From positions 1-11,068 of the forward strand of contig JBGPLH010000079.1 in the NCBI GenBank assembly GCA_041486365.1: 11,068 nucleotides of DNA, given 5' to 3'. Each line of letters starts with the position of its first letter. Position 1 is the first letter of the stretch. Under the pieces are notes generated by a model. That model was not told the DNA's origin. It made no database searches and saw only the letters and a program-made list of their open reading frames with translations. Shown here piece after piece: positions 6,661-11,068 of this stretch. A program made the translations under genes and the position numbers. This DNA comes from JBGPLH01 sp041486365 [NCBI: Thermodesulfobacteriota bacterium]. Lineage in GTDB: Bacteria; JAUYMQ01.

Positions 6661-7194
6661 TCACCACCACGCAAGCGCATTCAACTCACCCTGATGCGGC
6701 CAATCCTCCGCCCGCGCCACCAGACTCGCACGCACCGGGTTCAGTCGAACGCAATCCCACTTTTCGTCGTACGATTCCTCGCGGCGCAGGCGGGTGTCCC
6801 AATGATGGCTTTGCCACCGGTGAGCGCGATCGCGATCGCGCCTGGAGTAGCGGGATTTCCAGAAACGCACCCAGCGTTCCAGCGGCAATGACCTCTCGCC
6901 GGGAGCGCAAAAAAGATGAATGTGATCCGGCATCAGGATGTAACGGCCGACAACCCAGGCATCAGCAAGTTCCCACGCGGAAGTTATCAGGCGATGAGCT
7001 TTCTCGTTCGCGAGCCACGCCTTGCGATCCCTCGTGCAAACCGTGATGAAGACGATCGTGGGTTCATTCGGGAAGACGCAAAGGCCCGAAGCAGGCCGCC
7101 GGCGATCGAATCGAAACATGGTCGCGAGCCAATCGGAGGTTCGAAGGTTCGGCTCAGGGTCAGGCACAAGGTACAAGAAGGGCGCGACTTCCAT
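6661..7194 (-). CDS. REP-associated tyrosine transposase (RAYT, Y1_Tnp/IS200-like)
   Basis: A single-strand-DNA transposase of the HUH class, domesticated in many bacteria and linked to spread of REP hairpins. The HUH motif appears as MPDHIHLF (H91 and H93 in the 177-residue version), and the catalytic tyrosine is probably Y142 in ESYDEKW, followed by the RAYT-typical LNPVRASLVARAEDWP (151-166). FITVCTRDRKAWLA (49-62) is the first core strand, and the frame is intact. The start is uncertain: ATG at 7194 gives 177 residues, whereas ATG at 7119 (MFRFDRRRP) gives 152 and looks closer to where relatives begin; neither has a good ribosome site. The gene is visibly richer in A and T than its neighbours, which suggests acquisition. 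It is bracketed by REP copies in opposite orientation. Confidence 0.85.
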   Translation of the reverse strand: MEVAPFLYLVPDPEPNLRTSDWLATMFRFDRRRPASGLCVFPNEPTIVFITVCTRDRKAWLANEKAHRLITSAWELADAWVVGRYILMPDHIHLFCAPGERSLPLERWVRFWKSRYSRRDRDRAHRWQSHHWDTRLRREESYDEKWDCVRLNPVRASLVARAEDWPHQGELNALAWW

Positions 7195-7218
7195 CCTCTG
7201 CTGCTGCCCGGATCCGAG

Positions 7219-7244
7219 GGCTCAGCAGGAGCTTCGCCCTCCCC
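7219..7244 (-). repeat. Single inverted REP copy on the far side of the RAYT gene
   Basis: This 26-base segment matches the reverse complement of the first 26 bases of the array at 6547 at 24 of 26 positions. It lies 24 bases beyond the first possible RAYT start codon and within the region ahead of the peroxiredoxin gene, so it also sits in or near that gene's promoter region. Confidence 0.8.
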
Positions 7245-7256
7245 ACAGCCCCGCCC

Positions 7257-7286
7257 CTGTCACTCCCCGGCGTCTTTGGTTACATT
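7257..7286 (+). promoter_or_regulatory. Possible promoter of the peroxiredoxin operon
   Basis: CTGTCA (7257-7262) and TACATT (7281-7286) are separated by 18 bases and sit about 80 bases ahead of the peroxiredoxin ATG. Each matches four of six consensus bases, so this is only a candidate. Confidence 0.3.
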
Positions 7287-7367
7287 AGCTTCCTTCGCGG
7301 GCCCGCCGCCCGCGCGGCATCGACCTCACGACATCCATTCCAGTCCCCACGGCACAGGAGATCGACC

Positions 7368-7904
7368 ATGATCAAGGTGGGCAAGCCCGCGCCCGAGTTC
7401 TCGGCGCAGGCGTACGTGAACGGCGACTTCAAGACCGTCTCCCTCAAGGACTTCCGCGGCAAGTGGGTCGTGCTCTTCTTCTACCCGCTCGACTTCACCT
7501 TCGTGTGTCCGACCGAGATCCTCGCCTTCAGCGATCACCAGAAGGACTTCCAGGGCGTTGACTGCGAGGTGATCGCCTGCAGCACGGACAGCGTCTACTC
7601 GCACAAGGCCTGGGCCGAGCAGCCGCGCGCGAAGAACGGCATCGAGGGCGTGAAGATCCCGATCCTCGAGGACACGTCGCACCGGATCTCGAGTGACTAC
7701 GAGGTGCTGATCGAGGACAAGGGCATCGCGCTCCGCGGCACGTTCATCATCGACCCCGACGGCGTGCTCCAGTACATGGTGGTCCACGCGCTCAACGTGG
7801 GCCGGAGCGTCGGCGAGACGCAGCGGGTGCTCCAGGCGCTCCAGTCCGGCGGCCTGTGCGCGGCCGAGTGGAAGCCCGGGCAGAAGCACATCAAGGCGGG
7901 CTGA
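7368..7904 (+). CDS. ahpC: 2-Cys peroxiredoxin (AhpC/Prx family)
   Basis: It reduces hydrogen peroxide and organic hydroperoxides in the cytoplasm. The 178-residue product has the peroxidatic site DFTFVCPTE with C47, the active-site arginine in LRGTFIIDPDG (R123), and a resolving cysteine C164 in GGLCAAEWKPG, so it is a typical 2-Cys enzyme. AGGAG lies seven bases ahead of ATG 7368. The last base of its TGA stop is the first base of the next gene's ATG, implying translational coupling with the thioredoxin-like protein. There is no ahpF; the reductant is more likely thioredoxin or the downstream thioredoxin-like protein. The symbol ahpC denotes the family and not proven partnership with AhpF. 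No OxyR or PerR gene is present in the window. Confidence 0.93.
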   Translation: MIKVGKPAPEFSAQAYVNGDFKTVSLKDFRGKWVVLFFYPLDFTFVCPTEILAFSDHQKDFQGVDCEVIACSTDSVYSHKAWAEQPRAKNGIEGVKIPILEDTSHRISSDYEVLIEDKGIALRGTFIIDPDGVLQYMVVHALNVGRSVGETQRVLQALQSGGLCAAEWKPGQKHIKAG

Positions 7905-8353
7905 TGAAGATGGGCGATCCCCTCCCGGCCCTCGATGGGCCGGGCGTCACGTGGCTGAACGACGGCACGGGGGCGAAACCCGCCCCCGGCGCCGTGACGC
8001 TCGTCCACTTCTTCGCGGTCTCCTGCGAGCTGTGCAAGACGCAGCTCCCGCAGATAGTCGAGTGGCGGGATCGCACGTACGCCGGGAAGATCCGCGTGAT
8101 CGGCGTTCACATGCCACGCTATCCGGAGGACGTCGATCTCCCGCGGGTGCGGGCCGTCGCCGCGGAACACCGCCTCACGCACCCCGTCGCCGTGGACGAC
8201 GAGCACACGATCACCGACCGCTTCGCCAACGAGTTCGTCCCCGCGTACTACACCTTCGACCGCGAGGGGAAGCTCGCTCACAAGAAGGCCGGCGAGACGG
8301 CACTCAAGTTCGTGCAGCAGGCGATAGATCGGGCGCTGGCGGACAAGGGGTGA
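7904..8353 (+). CDS. Thioredoxin-like redoxin coupled to the peroxiredoxin
   Basis: A 149-residue thioredoxin-fold protein of the TlpA/AhpC-TSA redoxin group. Its active site is CELC (C41 and C44) in HFFAVSCELCKTQLPQI, and the cis-proline loop is FVPAYYTFD (P113). It begins MKMGDPLPALDG without a signal peptide, which places it in the cytoplasm, unlike most TlpA/ResA proteins. The start ATG overlaps the peroxiredoxin stop by one base (TGATG). The insertion between strand and cis-proline (HMPRYPEDVDLPRVRAVA) is typical of TlpA-like folds. The coupling suggests it reduces the oxidised peroxiredoxin or shares its substrates; that role is inferred from context only. It could also be an independent disulfide reductase. 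Confidence 0.82.
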   Translation: MKMGDPLPALDGPGVTWLNDGTGAKPAPGAVTLVHFFAVSCELCKTQLPQIVEWRDRTYAGKIRVIGVHMPRYPEDVDLPRVRAVAAEHRLTHPVAVDDEHTITDRFANEFVPAYYTFDREGKLAHKKAGETALKFVQQAIDRALADKG

Positions 8354-8378
8354 TCGCTTCGGGCAGGAGAGGATGTTT

Positions 8379-8412
8379 CGAAGGCCCCGGTCGGAAACAG
8401 CCGGGGCCTTCG
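8379..8412. terminator. Strong hairpin between convergent operons
   Basis: CGAAGGCCCCGG and CCGGGGCCTTCG form a perfect 12-bp stem with a 10-base loop, placed 25 bases after the redoxin stop and 2 bases before the permease stop on the other strand. A T-run is lacking on both sides, so termination strength is uncertain. The position between convergent genes suggests use in both directions. Confidence 0.7.
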
Positions 8413-8414
8413 CG

Positions 8415-9644
8415 TCATTCGTAGCGAAGAGACTCGATGGGATCGAGGCGCGAGGCCTTGCGGGCCGGGTAGAGGCCGAAGCCCACGCCGACAAGGGCGC
8501 TGAACCCGAACGCCACCAGGATCACCGAGGGGCGGACGAGCATGGGCCAGCCGAACCCCGCGGCCATCCGCTGCGCCACGAGGAGGCCGAGCGCCACGCC
8601 GATCACGCCTCCCGCCGCCGAGAGCGCCAGCGCCTCCGCCATGAACTGGGAGAGAATGTGCCGCTGCGTGGCGCCCACGGCCATCCGCAGCCCGATCTCG
8701 CGCGTCCGCTCGCTCACGCTCACCAGCATGATGTTCATGATCCCGATCCCTCCCACGACGAGCGACACCGCCGCGATGCTCGCCAGCAGCGTCGTGAGCG
8801 TCCGGGTCCCCTGCTCCTGCACGCCGGCCATCTCCGTCAGGTTCCGGATCGAGAAGTCGTCGTCCATGCCGGGCTGGATCCGGTGCCGATCGCGCAGGAG
8901 GGAGGTGACCTCCCGCTGCGCGCGGGCCGTGGCCTCCGGAGAGAGCGCGCCGACGAAGATCACGCCGTTCAGGTAGTTGTTGAGCCCCGCGTCGATCTTG
9001 GCGGTGTAGGTGGTCACCGGGACGAAGACCACGTCGTCGTAGTCCTGCCCCGTCGGCGACTGACCCTTGGTCTCCAGCACCCCCACCACCTCGAAGGGGA
9101 TGCTGCTGATGCGGATGACGCGCCCCACCGGATTCAGCCCCGTCCCGTAGAGCTTGTCGGCCACCGTCCGGCCGAGCAGCGCAACCTTCGTCCCGGATTC
9201 CACGTCGGAATCGGTGAACAGGCTGCCGGCGCCGGCCGCCCAATTGCGGATCTGGAAGTACGCGGGCGTGGTGCCGTTGATCAGTGTGCCCCAGTTCTGG
9301 TCCTCGCTGAGCACCTGCCCGGTCGAGCGCAGGGACGGGGCCGCGAGACGCACGGAGGGGATGTCCGTCTGGATCGCCTTCAGATCCTCCCAGGTGAGCG
9401 TGGGCATGCTGCCGAAGCCTCCCCGCGCGCCGCCGGCGGTCGTCGTGCCGGGAAGGATGATCAGGAGGTTCGATCCCATCGATGCGAAGGCCGACTCCAC
9501 CTGCGCCTTCGCCCCCTCTCCGATGGCCACCATGGCCACCACCGCGCCCACGCCGATGACGACGCCCAGCGCCGTCAGGAACGAGCGCAGCTTGTTCCGG
9601 CGCAGGGCAAGCAGCGCCACTCGCAGGGTCTGCCAGAGGCTCAT
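8415..9644 (-). CDS. macB: MacB-type ABC transporter permease (FtsX-like)
   Basis: The 409-residue inner-membrane subunit of a MacAB-like export pump, here without the fused ATPase domain. The topology is that of the MacB/LolC class: a membrane segment at about 21-43 (FLTALGVVIGVGAVVAMVAIG), a large periplasmic domain (about 45-280), then three membrane segments at about 285-308, 335-358 and 371-392. SERTREIGLRMAVGA (311-325) is the conserved cytoplasmic helix that contacts the ATPase, and the protein ends with ARKASRLDPIESLRYE, also typical. Its ATG overlaps the ATPase stop as ATGA. Such pumps move macrolides, peptides, lipoproteins or toxins; the substrate is not deducible. The symbol is a family label, since in E. 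coli MacB the ATPase and permease are one chain. Confidence 0.9.
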   Translation of the reverse strand: MSLWQTLRVALLALRRNKLRSFLTALGVVIGVGAVVAMVAIGEGAKAQVESAFASMGSNLLIILPGTTTAGGARGGFGSMPTLTWEDLKAIQTDIPSVRLAAPSLRSTGQVLSEDQNWGTLINGTTPAYFQIRNWAAGAGSLFTDSDVESGTKVALLGRTVADKLYGTGLNPVGRVIRISSIPFEVVGVLETKGQSPTGQDYDDVVFVPVTTYTAKIDAGLNNYLNGVIFVGALSPEATARAQREVTSLLRDRHRIQPGMDDDFSIRNLTEMAGVQEQGTRTLTTLLASIAAVSLVVGGIGIMNIMLVSVSERTREIGLRMAVGATQRHILSQFMAEALALSAAGGVIGVALGLLVAQRMAAGFGWPMLVRPSVILVAFGFSALVGVGFGLYPARKASRLDPIESLRYE

Positions 9645-10342
9645 GCGCGCGCCGCCTCCTGCGGGCGATCCGTCTGGACCCGGCCGTCCTTCATCTCGAT
9701 CACCCGCGCGGCGAAGGTCGCGATGTCGTGCTCGTGGGTGTCAAGCACGATCGTGATCCCCGCTTTCCAGAGCGCCTGGAAGAGGGCCATGACCTCGGCG
9801 CTCGTCTGCGAGTCGAGGTTCCCCGTCGGCTCGTCCGCGAGGATCACCTTGGGCCCGTTCACCAGCGCCCGCGCGATCGCGACGCGCTGCTGCTGCCCGC
9901 CGGAGAGCTGGCTCGGATGGTGGTCCAGCCGCTCGCCCAGCCCCACGCGCTCCAGGGCCTCGCGCGCGCGTCGCCGCCGCTCGCGGACCGGGACCCCGGC
10001 GTACAGGAGCGGAAGCTCGACGTTCTCCTGGGCGCTCGTGCGCGCCAGGAGCTGGAAGGTCTGGAAGACGAATCCGAGGGCGCGGTTGCGGATCTCCGCG
10101 AGACGATCGGGGTCCAGATCGGAGACGTCCGCCCCGTCGAACAGGTAGCGCCCGCGGCTGGGCCGATCCAGACAGCCGATCACGTTCATGAGCGTGGACT
10201 TCCCCGACCCGGAGGATCCCATCACGGCCACGAACTCTCCCGCGCCGATCTCGAGCGAGACGCCGTCGAGAGCGCGGACTTCCACGTCGCCCATCCGGTA
10301 GAGCTTCGCAACGTCCTCCAGGCGGATCAGCGCCGCGCTCAT
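9641..10342 (-). CDS. ABC transporter ATPase of the MacB/LolD class
   Basis: The 233-residue nucleotide-binding subunit that powers the adjacent permease. Motifs are complete: Walker A GSSGSGKST (42-50, K48), Q-loop Q94 in FVFQTFQLL, signature LSGGQQQR (147-154), Walker B VILADEPTGNLD (167-178 with E171) and the H-loop histidine H203 in DTHEHDIA. GNLD after Walker B and the short NBD length are typical of lipoprotein- and MacB-type exporters. ATG at 10342 lies two bases after the adaptor stop, so the operon order is adaptor, ATPase, permease, with ATGA coupling to the permease. No regulatory domain or fusion is present. Confidence 0.94.
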   Translation of the reverse strand: MSAALIRLEDVAKLYRMGDVEVRALDGVSLEIGAGEFVAVMGSSGSGKSTLMNVIGCLDRPSRGRYLFDGADVSDLDPDRLAEIRNRALGFVFQTFQLLARTSAQENVELPLLYAGVPVRERRRRAREALERVGLGERLDHHPSQLSGGQQQRVAIARALVNGPKVILADEPTGNLDSQTSAEVMALFQALWKAGITIVLDTHEHDIATFAARVIEMKDGRVQTDRPQEAARA

Positions 10343-10344
10343 CG

Positions 10345-11068
10345 CTAGAACATGCCTCGCATCGGCATCCGCGGCGCGGCCTTCCCCGAGGCCGCCTCGG
10401 TGGCGTCCGTGATCACGGGGTCGCCCTCCCGCAGCGCGCCGCTCACGACCTCGGTGGAGGATCCATCCGTGATGCCGGTCCTCACCGCCACGCGCTCGGG
10501 CTTCCCGTCACGCAGCACCCAGACGGCCCGTTGATCCGGATCGGACGCCGCGCGGTCCGGGCCGCTCCGCGCCTTGTCGGCAGGCGTGAAGCGCAGCGCC
10601 GCGTTGGGCACCTTGAGGGCGCCGGGCCGCTCCGCGACCACGAAGGTCACGTTGGCCGTCATGCCGGGCTTCAGGCGCAGGTCGTCGTTCCCCACGTCGA
10701 GGACGGCGTCGTAGGTCACGACGTTCAGCTTCGTCTCCGGAGCGTTCCGGATCTGCCGCACGAAGCCGCGGAAGCGCTCGCCCGGGTAGGCGTCCACCGT
10801 GAAGGTGGCCTCCATCGCCGGCCGCAGCCTGCCCACGTCGGCCTCCGCCACGCTGGTGTCCACCTGCATCTTCGTGAGATCCTGCGCGATCAGGAAGAGC
10901 GTGGGCGCCTGGAGCGACGCGGCGACGGTCTGCCCGACGTCCACGTTGCGGGCGATCACCACGCCGTCGGTGGGGGACACGATGGTGGAATAGTCGAGGT
11001 TGATCTTCGCCTGATTCAGCGCCGCCCGGGCCTGCGCGACGGCGCCCTCGGCGGCCGCCACCTGCCCC
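10345..11068 (-). CDS. Periplasmic adaptor of a MacA/HlyD-type efflux system, cut by the window edge
   Basis: The C-terminal 240 residues of a membrane-fusion protein that links the ABC pump to an outer-membrane channel. The visible part begins in the coiled-coil hairpin (AAAEGAVAQARAALNQAKINLDYS), then the second half of the lipoyl domain (STIVSPTDGVVIARNVDVGQTV), a beta-barrel domain (QVDTSVAEADVGRLRPAMEATFTV to LKPGMTANVTF) and a membrane-proximal domain ending with RPEQ-like charged turns and KAAPRMPMRGMF. The N-terminus, including any membrane anchor or signal sequence, lies beyond the right edge. The gene ends two bases before the ATPase start and is clearly cotranscribed. Adaptors of this family pair with MacB; no outer-membrane channel gene is seen here. 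Confidence 0.88.
   Translation of the reverse strand, partial: GQVAAAEGAVAQARAALNQAKINLDYSTIVSPTDGVVIARNVDVGQTVAASLQAPTLFLIAQDLTKMQVDTSVAEADVGRLRPAMEATFTVDAYPGERFRGFVRQIRNAPETKLNVVTYDAVLDVGNDDLRLKPGMTANVTFVVAERPGALKVPNAALRFTPADKARSGPDRAASDPDQRAVWVLRDGKPERVAVRTGITDGSSTEVVSGALREGDPVITDATEAASGKAAPRMPMRGMF

Noticed and set aside
5252-6670. Open frame of 472 codons on the minus strand across the acyl-CoA dehydrogenase
   Set aside because: It is antisense to a gene with strong family motifs and reads through the REP array, giving low-complexity protein.
6824-6841. 18-base palindrome GCGCGATCGCGATCGCGC in the RAYT gene, containing two GCGATCGC octamers
   Set aside because: It encodes an Arg-Asp repeat within the intact reading frame and occurs once; I see no evidence that it acts as a site.
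8373-10148. Long open frame of 591 codons on the plus strand across the permease and ATPase genes
   Set aside because: It is antisense to two well-supported transporter genes and its product is rich in Arg, His and Pro, as expected for a shadow frame in GC-rich DNA.

Overview
The window is 11,068 bases of GC-rich bacterial chromosome. It is densely coded, with short intergenic gaps and frequent start-stop overlaps. The gene content is mostly housekeeping: polyamine synthesis, peroxide defence, a c-type cytochrome, an acyl-CoA dehydrogenase and a MacAB-type transporter. A MacA/MacB pair and a lipoprotein with a lipobox suggest a Gram-negative (diderm) cell envelope. REP-type repeats around a REP-associated transposase also fit a free-living, possibly uncultured, high-GC lineage such as Acidobacteriota, Gemmatimonadota, Eisenbacteria or Myxococcota. 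I cannot place it more precisely from sequence alone.

Left part (1-3915, all minus strand). Read in the direction of transcription, the order is: a helix-hairpin-helix protein resembling the N-terminal part of PolX (3886-2969); a small exported cytochrome c starting at TTG (2897-2433); then the putrescine operon. That operon holds N-carbamoylputrescine amidohydrolase aguB (2335-1445), agmatine deiminase aguA (1448-291, start overlapping the aguB stop) and the beginning of a GT-C type membrane glycosyltransferase (from 257, leaving the left edge). A near-consensus promoter (TTGACA, 17 bases, TAACCT) ends 7 bases before the aguB ATG, so the operon mRNA may be leaderless. aguA carries an in-frame insertion of about 40 residues built from two different short tandem repeats.

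Centre (3916-6514). A lipoprotein of the major royal jelly protein/Yellow beta-propeller family (minus) and an ACAD10/11-like acyl-CoA dehydrogenase (plus) diverge from a 262-base intergenic region.

Centre-right (6515-8412). After the dehydrogenase come 2.7 direct copies of a 37-base hairpin-forming repeat, then a REP-associated tyrosine transposase (RAYT) on the minus strand, then a single inverted copy of the same repeat. This looks like a complete REP/RAYT unit. It is followed on the plus strand by a 2-Cys peroxiredoxin (AhpC/Prx) and a translationally coupled cytoplasmic thioredoxin-like protein with a CELC active site, presumably working together in peroxide reduction. A 12-bp-stem hairpin ends this unit and separates it from the convergent transporter genes.

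Right part (8415-11068, minus strand). Three genes form one tight operon: a periplasmic adaptor (HlyD/MacA-like, cut by the right edge), a MacB/LolD-class ATPase and a MacB-type permease. Together they would make a tripartite export pump driven by ATP.

I found no clearly new multi-gene system. The features most worth a second look are the REP/RAYT unit, the repeat insertion in aguA, the possibly leaderless aguB promoter and the PolX-like N-terminus fused to an unrecognised C-terminal domain.
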